This document shows positions 1-5,941 of a DNA stretch of 40,921 bases, in pieces (within the stretch, counting starts at the first letter, position 1; each line of letters starts with the position of its first letter). The stretch comes from a virus. The translations under genes and the position numbers were made by a program. The stretch spans positions 1 to 40,921 of IMG/VR virus record IMGVR_UViG_3300042509_000837; one strand, given 5' to 3'. The notes under the pieces are model-generated. The model saw nothing but the letters and a program-made list of their open reading frames with translations, made no database searches and was not told where the DNA came from.

Positions 1-21
1 TTCGCTAAAACTGTCCATCTA

Positions 22-103
22 GCCCGAGTGGTGGAATTGGCAGACACGCACGACTCAAAATCGTGTTCCACAAGGAGTGTGGGTTCAAGTCCCACCTTGG
101 GCA
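22..103 (+). tRNA. tRNA-Leu (CAA)
   Basis: Class II tRNA with a perfect 7-bp acceptor stem (one G-T pair), a long variable arm and a GTGGG/CCCAC T-stem around TTCAAGT. The anticodon loop is CTCAAAA, giving anticodon CAA for UUG codons. The discriminator base is A103 and the 3' CCA is not fully encoded. It is the first of five tRNAs on the rightward arm. Confidence 0.95.
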
Positions 104-112
104 CATAAAGTC

Positions 113-142
113 TTGACTACTGTCAGAGCCTCATGATAGAGT
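113..142 (+). promoter_or_regulatory. Sigma70-like promoter of the left small-gene cluster
   Basis: TTGACT (113-118) and TAGAGT (137-142) are 18 bp apart. The spacer begins ACTGTCAGA, as in the promoter at 1818-1846, so the two belong to one family. The expected start of transcription near 149 supports translation from the ATG at 172 rather than from the upstream ATG at 133, which lies in the promoter. Confidence 0.55.
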
Positions 143-171
143 TTCACTACCTACTACAGATCGGAAGCATA

Positions 172-318
172 ATGATTACTGTTGGCTCACAGTTCACCAC
201 CGCCAAGAGCGGTGTCACAGGGACGGTGCAGGAGATTGTCAAGAATGACAATGGCACCACCCGCGTTCGCCTGGACGTTGCAGGTCAGCCCCGCTGGACT
301 ACCGTCAAGGAGGTCTGA
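172..318 (+). CDS. Small conserved phage-type protein, unknown function
   Basis: A 48-residue protein starting MITVGSQF. It is rich in Thr, Val and Gly and looks like a small beta-barrel or SH3-like fold (a GSQF start, alternating V-x-V strands, and a QPRW turn near the C-terminus). I do not recognise a family. The ATG at 172 is chosen because GGAAG lies 5 bases upstream and because the in-frame ATG at 133 falls inside the promoter -10 region. It is followed within 3 bases by the next gene, so the two are probably co-transcribed. Confidence 0.6.
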   Translation: MITVGSQFTTAKSGVTGTVQEIVKNDNGTTRVRLDVAGQPRWTTVKEV

Positions 319-320
319 TC

Positions 321-710
321 ATGGGTGACCGCGCTAACTTCGGATTGCGTCAGAACGACGGCAACATCATCTTCGTCTACGGACATTGGGCAGGCGAGGG
401 TATGCTTGCTAGGTTTGCTAATGCTCTTGACCATGTTCAGAATCTTGGTCGCATTGACGATCAGGCTTATGCTAATCGTATCATCATCTCGCAGTTGGTT
501 GGTGACTCATGGGAGGGTGAGTATGGCTGGGGTGTTACTGTGAACTACCTTGCAGACAACGAGCATAAGGTTCCTGTGTATGACTTTGCACTCCGCGAGG
601 TAACTCTCTATGACTATGATTGGAAGTCGGGAGTTCTGACTGATATCATTGTCACGTTCTCTCTGAACGAGTTCATCAACAAGTACGCTAAGACATTGAT
701 GGAGGTCTAA
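321..710 (+). CDS. Conserved hypothetical protein of actinobacteriophages
   Basis: A 129-residue protein opening MGDRANFGLRQNDG and containing a VYGHWAGEGM segment. A similar MGDRAN..THW.G pattern recurs in hypothetical proteins of many actinobacterial phages, to my recollection, but no function is known. It is soluble, with aromatic and acidic patches and no membrane segment. It sits 2 bases after the preceding stop and 1 base before the next start, in a co-transcribed trio. Confidence 0.75.
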   Translation: MGDRANFGLRQNDGNIIFVYGHWAGEGMLARFANALDHVQNLGRIDDQAYANRIIISQLVGDSWEGEYGWGVTVNYLADNEHKVPVYDFALREVTLYDYDWKSGVLTDIIVTFSLNEFINKYAKTLMEV

Positions 711-711
711 C

Positions 712-1155
712 ATGATTGACCCTAGCATGACTAACATTCATCCCTACCCGCCCACTATGCAGGAGTTGGAGCAGAGGTATCGTGATCTTGAGACTGAGAT
801 CAACCGTCTGAATTCAGAGTTGGAGACTATCACTACCGACCGTGATTTCTGGCGGGACAAGTACAATGTTCGTATGGGTCAGATTGACAGCCTTGAGGAA
901 TACATCAAGGATCAGTTCGACTACATTGATGAGAATATCTCTCAGAGCATTGTCGATATCTTTGGTTTCAATATCACCAAGGACTACGATGTGACAATTA
1001 CCGTCAGATTCTCTGGTATTGTTACTGCTCCTCTCAATTTCGACATGGATAGGCTTGAGGATTCTCTGAATGCTAGTCTTGAGGCATCCTACTACAGCGA
1101 TCTAGAGTCTGATTTCTCAGAGGATCATATGGAGATCGACTGGTCTGAGAATTAG
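712..1155 (+). CDS. Coiled-coil hypothetical protein
   Basis: A 147-residue acidic protein. Residues about 15-75 form a predicted coiled coil (LEQRYRDLETEINRLNSELE, then more heptads), followed by a beta-rich C-terminal half (VTITVRFSGIV) and an acidic tail. No enzymatic motif is visible. It is the last gene of the trio and is followed 7 bases later by tRNA-Glu, so the mRNA and the tRNA may share a transcript that needs processing. Confidence 0.75.
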   Translation: MIDPSMTNIHPYPPTMQELEQRYRDLETEINRLNSELETITTDRDFWRDKYNVRMGQIDSLEEYIKDQFDYIDENISQSIVDIFGFNITKDYDVTITVRFSGIVTAPLNFDMDRLEDSLNASLEASYYSDLESDFSEDHMEIDWSEN

Positions 1156-1162
1156 TTAGACC

Positions 1163-1235
1163 GCTCCCATCGTCTAGAGGCCAAGGACGCTGCCCTTTCA
1201 AGGCGGTAACACGGGTTCGAATCCCGTTGGGAGTA
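1163..1235 (+). tRNA. tRNA-Glu (UUC)
   Basis: The acceptor stem GCTCCCA/TGGGAGT pairs fully (one G-T), the anticodon loop is CTTTCAA (anticodon TTC) and the T-arm is CGGGT-TCGAATC-type. The 3' CCA is not encoded. It lies directly after the coiled-coil gene. Confidence 0.95.
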
Positions 1236-1237
1236 CT

Positions 1238-1272
1238 GGCGGGAGGAAGTGACGGAACTCCTTCCTCCTGCC
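1238..1272 (+). terminator. Long hairpin after tRNA-Glu
   Basis: A 12-bp stem, GGCGGGAGGAAG (1238-1249) with CTTCCTCCTGCC (1261-1272), around an 11-base loop. It follows the tRNA within 2 bases. The sequence after it is T-poor (CTCTATTACT), so it may be a 3'-end or processing hairpin rather than a strong intrinsic terminator. Confidence 0.55.
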
Positions 1273-1284
1273 CTCTATTACTGA

Positions 1285-1290
1285 TATAAT
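1285..1290 (+). promoter_or_regulatory. Possible -10 box for the DUF7455 gene
   Basis: A perfect TATAAT sits 26 bases before the TTG start at 1316. No good -35 is present at the right distance (TTCCTC at 1262-1267 lies inside the hairpin), so this is a weak call. Confidence 0.35.
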
Positions 1291-1315
1291 AAATATAACC
1301 TAACAAGGAGGACTG

Positions 1316-1549
1316 TTGCTAGATACAATGGAGCAAACAAGCGCATCAGCGACGGTACTATCTAAAGCAGATCGTTGTGATACAGCAGACTGTCCTGCCC
1401 AAGCATGGGTACTTGTTAAGTTTCTCAGCGGTGAGTTAACCTTCTGCTCTCACCATTTCGATAGATATGAAGCCGCACTAATTAAAGATGCCTATGAAGT
1501 TATAGATGAAAGGCATCGAATAAATGCAAAGTCTGAATCTTCTGCATAA
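1316..1549 (+). CDS. DUF7455-type small actinobacterial protein
   Basis: A 77-residue protein. The core ADRCDTADCPAQAWV followed by SGELTFCSHHFDRY matches the small actinobacterial DUF7455 pattern (ADRCD..C.A.A.V..L..GELLFC.HH), where paired Cys and His suggest metal binding; the function is unknown. It is normally a chromosomal actinobacterial family, so its presence points to the host. The TTG at 1316 is used because AAGGAGG ends 4 bases upstream; the ATG at 1328 is the alternative start. Confidence 0.75.
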   Translation: MLDTMEQTSASATVLSKADRCDTADCPAQAWVLVKFLSGELTFCSHHFDRYEAALIKDAYEVIDERHRINAKSESSA

Positions 1550-1561
1550 TTAAATAGTCTC

Positions 1562-1635
1562 GCGGCGGTGGCCAAGTTGGTTAAGGCGTCACTCTTATAA
1601 GGTGAAGATCGTGGGTTCAAGTCCCACCCGCCGTA
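1562..1635 (+). tRNA. tRNA-Ile (UAU)
   Basis: The acceptor stem GCGGCGG/CCGCCGT pairs fully (one G-T). The anticodon stem TCACT/GGTGA encloses loop CTTATAA, giving anticodon TAT at 1596-1598, which reads AUA. Most bacteria read AUA with a lysidine-modified CAU tRNA, so a direct UAU tRNA is notable; AUA is common in the AT-rich leftward genes of this phage. CCA is not encoded. Confidence 0.9.
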
Positions 1636-1639
1636 CTAG

Positions 1640-1715
1640 GTGCCTGTGGCGCAACGGATAGCGCAAATGGTTTCTACCCATTAGGTTGGGGGTTCGAATC
1701 CCTCCAGGCACACCA
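1640..1715 (+). tRNA. tRNA-Arg (UCU)
   Basis: The acceptor stem GTGCCTG/CAGGCAC is perfect and the anticodon loop TTTCTAC gives anticodon TCT, for AGA and AGG. Unlike the neighbouring tRNAs it encodes its own CCA (1713-1715). It starts 4 bases after tRNA-Ile. Confidence 0.95.
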
Positions 1716-1743
1716 AGCCCGGTCGCAAAATCTATTTTGTCAA
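1714..1743 (-). repeat. Copy of the TTGACAAA..CGGG intergenic element, inverted
   Basis: Read on the minus strand, this starts TTGACAAAATAG and ends near GACCGGGCTT. It is a diverged, inverted copy of the elements at 2920-2952 and 5686-5718. Like them it directly follows a gene (here tRNA-Arg) and borders TTACGA repeats. Confidence 0.45.
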
Positions 1744-1746
1744 GCA

Positions 1747-1779
1747 TTTACGATCACCTTTTACGAATCACGGAAATTT
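1747..1779 (+). repeat. TTACGA / GGAAATTT repeat units
   Basis: TTTACGATC (1747-1755) and TTTACGAATC followed by CACGGAAATTT (about 1760-1779). These match the compound repeats in the candidate origin at 5.7-6.3 kb and lie just upstream of the promoter at 1818. Confidence 0.6.
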
Positions 1780-1817
1780 GTTACCAGAAATTTATCTAAA
1801 TAATCTGCTAGATATCC

Positions 1818-1846
1818 TTGAGACTGTCAGACCTAGGGTGTATAGT
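1818..1846 (+). promoter_or_regulatory. Strong promoter of the DUF932 gene
   Basis: TTGAGA (1818-1823), a 17-bp spacer and TATAGT (1841-1846). The spacer block TGTCAGACCTAGGGTGTA (1825-1842) is repeated exactly at 3016-3033 in the next promoter. The predicted leader is about 28 bases and contains AAGGAGAT 5 bases before the ATG. Confidence 0.8.
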
Positions 1847-1880
1847 TCTTCTATAAGTTCAATCAACTAAGGAGATACAT

Positions 1881-2876
1881 ATGGCACACGCAGTAGAGGT
1901 TGGCGCTAACGGCGAGCAGGCTTTTGCTTCCTTCCGCGAACCCGCATGGCATGGTCTTGGCACCGTGTTCTTTGAGGAGAAGTCCACCCAGGAGATGCTG
2001 GATGCGGCTTACCTGTCCAACTGGAACGTTCGCCTGGAGTCCGTTCCTTACCCCAAGGCGTACAATGTCATCACGCCTTCCTACATGGTCCTTCGTGACA
2101 ATCCCTTCGACCAGGGTACTGATGTTCTCGCCACCGTTGGTGAGCGTTACCACGTTCTTCAGAACGAGGATCTTTTCGACTTTGGCGATGCGCTGCTTGA
2201 CGGTGGTCGCTGGGAGACTGCTGGCTCTATTCGTCAGGGTCGCGTTGTGTTCGGTTCGCTTGCGCTTGAGCGTGAGACTGTCCTTGATCCCAACGGCGTT
2301 TCGGATGTTGTGAAGTCTTACCTTCTCGTCCACACCTCGCATGACGGTTCTACCGCTGTGCAGGCTTCCATCACTCCCGTCCGCGTTGTGTGCCAGAACA
2401 CTCTGAACATGGCTCTTCAGGGTGTGAAGCAGTCCTTTAAGATTCGTCACACGCAGACTGTCGGTGGCAAGGTTATGGCTGCGCGCGAGGCTCTTGCTCT
2501 CGCAAACACCTACCTGGACGAGTTCGACAAGGAGGCTCAGGCTCTTATTCAGACTGAGATCACCAAGGCTAAGTTCGATGCCATTCTTGAGGCTGTCTAC
2601 CCGCGTCCCGACAAGGATGCCAAGGGTGCCGTCAAGAAGTGGGAGACCAAGGTCGATCTGCTGGAGGAGATTTACTCTTCCGATACCACCAACATGATCG
2701 CAGGCACCGCGTGGGGTGCGTTCAATGCTCTCACGGAGCGTCTGGACTGGTTCCGCAAGGGCCGTGGTGAGCGGGGTGCTGAGAATGTTGCAGCAGCCGC
2801 TAGCGGTTTCGATCCTGTCACCAATGCGGAGAAGGGTCGCATCCTGAAGGCGGTCAAGGAGATCGCTTTCGCGTAA
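1881..2876 (+). CDS. DUF932 (phage/plasmid-like TIGR03299) protein
   Basis: A 331-residue protein. The N-terminal PAWHGLGTVF, the VLRDNPFDQG and VGERYHVLQNEDLF segments, and the later VRVVCQNTLNMAL are the pattern of the DUF932/TIGR03299 phage and plasmid family. Its function is unknown; family members often sit near replication or recombination genes. It has a near-ideal Shine-Dalgarno and a consensus promoter. Its codon use is strongly C/G-ending, unlike the AT-rich leftward genes, which fits high early expression or separate ancestry. Full length for the family. Confidence 0.9.
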   Translation: MAHAVEVGANGEQAFASFREPAWHGLGTVFFEEKSTQEMLDAAYLSNWNVRLESVPYPKAYNVITPSYMVLRDNPFDQGTDVLATVGERYHVLQNEDLFDFGDALLDGGRWETAGSIRQGRVVFGSLALERETVLDPNGVSDVVKSYLLVHTSHDGSTAVQASITPVRVVCQNTLNMALQGVKQSFKIRHTQTVGGKVMAAREALALANTYLDEFDKEAQALIQTEITKAKFDAILEAVYPRPDKDAKGAVKKWETKVDLLEEIYSSDTTNMIAGTAWGAFNALTERLDWFRKGRGERGAENVAAAASGFDPVTNAEKGRILKAVKEIAFA

Positions 2877-2919
2877 TCAAACATCCTAGGCATGATGTAA
2901 AACTGCCCACCCGAAAGGG

Positions 2920-2952
2920 TTGACAAATCTAGAATTTCGGGCCGGGGGTTTT
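2920..2952 (+). repeat. TTGACAAA..GGGCCGGGG intergenic element, copy 2
   Basis: About 33 bp beginning TTGACAAAT and containing GGGCCGGGGGTTT. It closely matches copy 3 (5686-5718) at the TTGACAAA, GGGCCGGGG and TTT blocks. It lies just after the DUF932 gene. Although it begins like a -35 box, no -10 follows at 17 bp (CGGGGG instead). Confidence 0.6.
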
Positions 2953-2970
2953 AAGGATATTCCAAGACCT

Positions 2971-3015
2971 TTTACGAATGGTCTTACGAAAGTCACAGGA
3001 ATTTTCGCTGGAAAA
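2971..3015 (+). repeat. TTACGA / CTGGAA repeat units before the second promoter
   Basis: TTTACGAATGG, TTACGAA, TCACAGGAATTTT and CGCTGGAAAA follow one another. The last two are variants of the TCACTGGAATTTT unit of the candidate origin. The final unit supplies the -35-like TGGAAA of the next promoter. Confidence 0.6.
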
Positions 3016-3037
3016 TGTCAGACCTAGGGTGTAGCAT
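3009..3037 (+). promoter_or_regulatory. Promoter of the small acidic gene run
   Basis: TGGAAA (3009-3014), 17 bp, TAGCAT (3032-3037), with the exact 18-bp TGTCAGACCTAGGGTGTA block shared with the DUF932 promoter. The same TGGAAA -35 is paired with TATAAT at 40215-40243. Confidence 0.65.
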
Positions 3038-3061
3038 TTTCTTATACAGAGAGGATTGGCT

Positions 3062-3226
3062 ATGAAGTGGTACATGGTGCAGGGTCGTTTTGAGTTTCCT
3101 ATTCTCGCAGACGATGAGAGTGACGCCTATGAGAAGGCAGAGCAGGCATACAACGATGCTGGCTTTGGCTTTATTGACGATACATCAGATGTGTTTGAGA
3201 TTACTATTCCAGAAGATATGCTCTAG
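3062..3226 (+). CDS. Small acidic protein (54 aa), first of the run
   Basis: MKWYMVQGRF opens a 54-residue acidic protein with FPILADDESDAYEKAEQAY. The A-x-DES-x-A-x-x-K-x-E pattern is shared with the 42-residue protein at 3963-4091, so the two may be diverged paralogs. It is preceded by AGAGGA at good spacing and by the promoter at 3009. Function unknown. Confidence 0.7.
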   Translation: MKWYMVQGRFEFPILADDESDAYEKAEQAYNDAGFGFIDDTSDVFEITIPEDML

Positions 3227-3238
3227 GAGGTAACTGTC

Positions 3239-3463
3239 ATGGCTACTATAACTTTTAGCGTAGAACTTATCTACGAGGGAACTGGTCACTTTATGGACTT
3301 TGAGTATGAGTATGAGACTTGGGATGATATGACCCGCGAGGAGTTGGAGCAATTGGCTGACGATCTTTCTAGTGGTCGTGATCCTGAGTTGTATAACGAG
3401 ATCATGGCTAATCTTTCTATTGTCCCCACCGTTGAGAATGTGAGTGCTGATGAATCTGAGTGA
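3239..3463 (+). CDS. Small acidic hypothetical protein
   Basis: A 74-residue protein starting MATITFSVEL, very rich in Glu and Asp (FEYEYETWDDM, EELEQLADDL). A beta-type N-terminus is followed by an amphipathic helix. AGGAGG precedes the ATG by 7 bases. The 3' end overlaps the next gene. No recognisable family; the charge pattern resembles small DNA-mimic or host-takeover proteins, but that is only a guess. Confidence 0.75.
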   Translation: MATITFSVELIYEGTGHFMDFEYEYETWDDMTREELEQLADDLSSGRDPELYNEIMANLSIVPTVENVSADESE

Positions 3464-3770
3464 TGCTGAGACTGGTTGCTACATTGACGGCAGCCGTCGT
3501 GATGTTGTTGAGTTCTCTCTATTAGTTATCGAACTGGCTCATGATTATGGCTTTGAGTTGGATTGGGATAGATTCGTCAAAGATGCCGCCAACTTGCGTG
3601 AGCCTGGGTATGTGATGGACGATGATGAGATACAAGAAATTTTTGATGCTATTGACTGGACCTATGAGGATGCGCTAGAATATCTCAACACCAATACCCG
3701 CGAGGGATTGTATTGGGAAGTAATAGATCAGAGTCTTTATCTAACGGAGGATGCAGATGCTAGCCAGTAA
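3450..3770 (+). CDS. Acidic hypothetical protein
   Basis: A 106-residue acidic protein (MNLSDAETGCYIDGSRRDVV). The middle contains VMDDDEIQEIFDAIDW and the end EDADASQ. It overlaps the previous gene by 14 bases in another frame. A GTG at 3444 two codons upstream is the alternative start; neither has a strong Shine-Dalgarno, so translation is probably coupled. Family unknown. Confidence 0.7.
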   Translation: MNLSDAETGCYIDGSRRDVVEFSLLVIELAHDYGFELDWDRFVKDAANLREPGYVMDDDEIQEIFDAIDWTYEDALEYLNTNTREGLYWEVIDQSLYLTEDADASQ

Positions 3771-3963
3771 TATGCTTACCAAGGATCAGATGCTAGAGCA
3801 GTATGAGGTTCTAGGATTTGCTTATGGCATGTGTGTAGTCAAGCGTATGTCTGATGGTGTGAAGGGGACATTGGATTTTGGAGATCATCCTATCCTCCGT
3901 CCCGAGGATTCTTCCAACCCGCTTGGCTATACTCGTTATTACTACAACTTTGTGGAGGCGTGA
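3757..3963 (+). CDS. Hypothetical protein
   Basis: A 68-residue protein starting MLASNMLTKDQM, with a Gly/Tyr-rich middle and an aromatic end (GYTRYYYNFVEA). The ATG at 3757 is preferred because CGGAGG lies 6 bases upstream; the ATG at 3751 abuts that site. It overlaps the previous stop by 14 bases and its own stop overlaps the next start (TGATG). Family unknown. Confidence 0.65.
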   Translation: MLASNMLTKDQMLEQYEVLGFAYGMCVVKRMSDGVKGTLDFGDHPILRPEDSSNPLGYTRYYYNFVEA

Positions 3964-4091
3964 TGGATATTTCGGTAGAGGTTCAGAATGTTAGTTTCAT
4001 CATTGACGCAGAGGATGAGAGCGAGGCTATCGCTAAGGTAGAGGACTTTCTGCAAGAGTACGCTTGGGACTGGACCCAACCCTATGCCTGA
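3963..4091 (+). CDS. Small acidic protein (42 aa)
   Basis: A 42-residue protein MDISVEVQNVSFIIDAEDES, then a helix with AIAKVEDFLQEY and a WDW near the end. The IDAEDESEAIAKVE stretch resembles ILADDESDAYEKAE in the 54-residue protein at 3062-3226. TGATG coupling with the preceding gene and an 8-base overlap with the next support translation. Confidence 0.6.
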   Translation: MDISVEVQNVSFIIDAEDESEAIAKVEDFLQEYAWDWTQPYA

Positions 4092-4275
4092 GTATATCAA
4101 CGCTATCAAGACTGTTACTTATCATGTTCCCGCCATTGTTGAGAGCCTAGTGGAAATGGGTATGGAGGACATTGACTTTGATGTAGTCTTTGAGTTTATT
4201 CAGGAGTGGGTTTTTGAGGACTTTGGCGGGGACTCTGGAATTATCTTTCAGGATGAGAATGGGGATGAACTGTGA
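4084..4275 (+). CDS. Small acidic protein (63 aa)
   Basis: 63 residues, mostly helical and strongly acidic in the second half (DIDFDVVFEFIQEWVFEDFGGD). It overlaps its neighbours on both sides by a few bases, which implies coupled translation. No family recognised. Confidence 0.7.
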   Translation: MPEYINAIKTVTYHVPAIVESLVEMGMEDIDFDVVFEFIQEWVFEDFGGDSGIIFQDENGDEL

Positions 4276-4445
4276 AACAATATCGCATTGTCCTGCCCCT
4301 GGAAGTGTGGGGAGAGTTTGAAGATGACGAGGATCATGAGTTTATCAAGGAAGTCCTAGGAGATAAGTTGGACGGACTCTTGATTTCTACCGACTACCTG
4401 TGGGATTATTGGAAAGACGCCAAAGTCGAACCTATGGAGGGATAA
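4272..4445 (+). CDS. Small acidic protein (57 aa), GTG start
   Basis: 57 residues beginning (GTG) MKQYRIVLPLEVWGEF, followed by EDDEDHEFIKEVLGDKL. The GTG at 4272 overlaps the previous stop (GTGA) and the stop overlaps the next ATG (TAATG). The beta-strand plus acidic helix layout resembles the 3062 and 3963 proteins. Function unknown. Confidence 0.65.
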   Translation: MKQYRIVLPLEVWGEFEDDEDHEFIKEVLGDKLDGLLISTDYLWDYWKDAKVEPMEG

Positions 4446-4798
4446 TGCCTAATATCACCATGCACCTTACTGCTAACTTTTACCCGCCCATTCCTGCTGA
4501 CATTCAGATGCGCGTGCAGGAGATTTTCGATGAGTTGCAGGCTGACTCATATCCATTTATCTCAGGTTGGGCAGATATTCCCGAGGACTGGTGCTATGAG
4601 TATGAGGACTGGTCTGTATTCGACCGCGAGTATGAGTTGCCTAATGGTGCGGTGGTGACAGGTCGCTCTCTGTGTGATGACTTGCGTCTGTGGGATGCAC
4701 TTTTCTGGGAGTGCGATGAACCTATGGATACTCTTGAAGACTACGAGCGGGAACAGAAAGAATATGCAGGCCAACTATCATTCTGGACGGAGGAGTAA
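4445..4798 (+). CDS. Acidic, aromatic hypothetical protein
   Basis: 117 residues starting MPNITMHLTANFYPP. Rich in Trp, Asp and Glu (WADIPEDWCYEYEDW, LRLWDALFWECDEP). The ATG at 4445 is chosen because it forms a TAATG overlap with the upstream gene and removes a non-coding-like 15-residue extension. Family unknown. Confidence 0.75.
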   Translation: MPNITMHLTANFYPPIPADIQMRVQEIFDELQADSYPFISGWADIPEDWCYEYEDWSVFDREYELPNGAVVTGRSLCDDLRLWDALFWECDEPMDTLEDYEREQKEYAGQLSFWTEE

Positions 4799-5025
4799 TG
4801 CTAAAGTTTATAGAGATTGACTGTGGCCCAGGCGGGTATGTGTGGGAACTACACTCACAACATCATGACCATCTTAGGACATATGAGAGCGAGGCGGCTA
4901 TGCTGAATGATGCTGCCCTACTGAAGATGGTAGATGTAGATTATAGATTCTACACTCAGGCTGAATACAACCTAGAGATGCAAGTAGAGATCATGACGGA
5001 GAATGGGGCATGGAATGAACGATAG
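4798..5025 (+). CDS. Hypothetical protein
   Basis: 75 residues, MLKFIEIDCGPGGYVWELHS onward, a short alpha/beta protein without a recognised motif. The ATG overlaps the preceding stop (TAATG). The 3' end overlaps the Lsr2-like gene by 11 bases. Confidence 0.7.
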   Translation: MLKFIEIDCGPGGYVWELHSQHHDHLRTYESEAAMLNDAALLKMVDVDYRFYTQAEYNLEMQVEIMTENGAWNER

Positions 5026-5266
5026 AGAGTATCTAAGAAGTTTGGGATTTGAGGTAGGTGATCGTGGTCGGTACTCTAAGGAGATGAAGGCTGCCCTTGC
5101 TACCCGCGACGGAGTAGATCCTGATGCTCCTGCTTCTGAGTATGGTGCCAATGATAAATTCGCTGACGGAAGATATAAGATTGAGAGATCTAATGGGTTG
5201 CCGCGCACTCCTGATGTTCCAGGGATTGACTTCGGACCAGGGCTTGCTACTGTCAGACGTAAGTGA
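5015..5266 (+). CDS. Lsr2-like DNA-binding protein
   Basis: 83 residues. The N-terminal stretch NDREYLRSLGFEVGDRGRYS followed by KEMKAAL matches the C-terminal domain of Lsr2 (a short helix, G-x-x-V-x-x-RGR, then a second helix), where the RGR acts as an AT-hook-like minor-groove binder. The Lsr2 dimerisation domain is absent, so it should bind AT-rich DNA without bridging it by itself. The remaining C-terminus is charged and unstructured. Lsr2 silences AT-rich foreign DNA in actinobacteria; a phage copy may counter or mimic it (inference). The ATG at 5015 is used; 5003 is an alternative. Confidence 0.7.
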   Translation: MNDREYLRSLGFEVGDRGRYSKEMKAALATRDGVDPDAPASEYGANDKFADGRYKIERSNGLPRTPDVPGIDFGPGLATVRRK

Positions 5267-5289
5267 TACAATCGACGCGGAGGTGAAAG

Positions 5290-5568
5290 ATGGAGGATAA
5301 GATATCCAAGCAGATATTGTCAGGCTTCGCAGATAGTAGGCTCAACCCCTCACATCTTGCATGGCTTGTCAAGTTGCATACAACGCCAGAGATAGATAGA
5401 AAGATGAAGGAGTTCTTCTATTTCTATACCGTGTTCCGCAATCAGGATATTGACCAGAATGATATCGAATGGATGGGAGAAAAGTTGATGAATGACCTAC
5501 GCAACCCAGACTATGATGGTCTAAGCAATCCTCCTCCTCCTGGTACACGCATCATGTTCGCAGATTAG
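5290..5568 (+). CDS. Hypothetical protein, last rightward gene before tRNA-Tyr
   Basis: 92 residues (MEDKISKQILSGFADSRLNP), helical, with a Pro-rich end (NPPPPGTRIMFAD). GGAGGTGA precedes the ATG by 3-4 bases. The motif content is unremarkable and no family is recognised. Confidence 0.75.
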   Translation: MEDKISKQILSGFADSRLNPSHLAWLVKLHTTPEIDRKMKEFFYFYTVFRNQDIDQNDIEWMGEKLMNDLRNPDYDGLSNPPPPGTRIMFAD

Positions 5569-5604
5569 ACATATCTCCTGGGCATGAGTTTAAACTGACC
5601 TCAC

Positions 5605-5684
5605 GCCTCGTAGCCCCCAAGGTGGGGGAGCGGTCTGTAAAACCGTCGCCTTAGGCACGCTTGGTTCGATTCCAAGACGGGGCA
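5605..5684 (+). tRNA. tRNA-Tyr (GUA)
   Basis: The acceptor stem GCCTCGT/ACGGGGC pairs fully (one T-G), with D-stem CCCC/GGGG, anticodon loop CTGTAAA (GTA), a class II variable arm and T-stem CTTGG/CCAAG. A long variable arm is normal for bacterial tRNA-Tyr. Position 8 is A rather than U, which is unusual. CCA is not encoded. Confidence 0.85.
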
Positions 5685-5685
5685 C

Positions 5686-5718
5686 TTGACAAACTTGGAA
5701 AAGTGGGCCGGGGATTTC
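5686..5718 (+). repeat. TTGACAAA..GGGCCGGGG intergenic element, copy 3
   Basis: Starts TTGACAAACTT and contains GTGGGCCGGGGATTT, matching copy 2 at 2920-2952. It borders tRNA-Tyr on the left and the first DnaA-box-like site on the right. Confidence 0.6.
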
Positions 5719-5833
5719 CACAAGTTATCCACAATTGTATTACGAACCCATTACGAACGGTCACTAAAATTTCACTGGAATTTTTAAGATTACGAACCTT
5801 GAAAAATAATCGCTGGAAATGATAGGATAGGGT

Positions 5834-5941
5834 ATGGAATTTATTATCTTTATACTATTGGGAATGCTATGGCTTTCTCTTATTACTCCGCCATCAAATA
5901 AGAATGATGAGCCTATTGAGTATTGGAATAATGGTAGATAA
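5834..5941 (+). CDS. Small single-pass membrane protein (35 aa)
   Basis: 35 residues: MEFIIFILLGMLWLSLI forms one hydrophobic segment (about residues 2-18), followed by a polar tail with Asn, Asp and Glu. It lies inside the candidate origin. A TGGAAA (5814-5819) and a variant of the shared promoter block are just upstream, but a -10 at the normal distance would fall after the ATG, and the ribosome site (GGATAGGG) is poor. Translation is therefore uncertain. Confidence 0.4.
   Translation: MEFIIFILLGMLWLSLITPPSNKNDEPIEYWNNGR

Noticed and set aside
1073-1306. 77-codon leftward frame
   Set aside because: Antisense to tRNA-Glu and the preceding gene; it contains the translated tRNA T-arm (NGIRTRV).
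1863-2450. 195-codon leftward frame
   Set aside because: Shadow of the DUF932 gene; such long antisense frames arise from its C/G-ending codon bias. No ribosome site.
2920-2948. TTGACA of the intergenic element as a -35 box
   Set aside because: The hexamer 17 bp later is CGGGGG, so no -10 exists; the element is better seen as a repeat.
4400-4444. Upstream extension of the 117-residue gene
   Set aside because: The extra 15 residues overlap the previous gene entirely and lack a ribosome site; the ATG at 4445 overlaps the stop in the usual TAATG way.
5814-5842. Third copy of the TGGAAA promoter at the origin
   Set aside because: TGGAAA and a variant of the shared block are present, but the -10 at 17 bp is only GAATTT and would lie after the start of the 35-residue gene.
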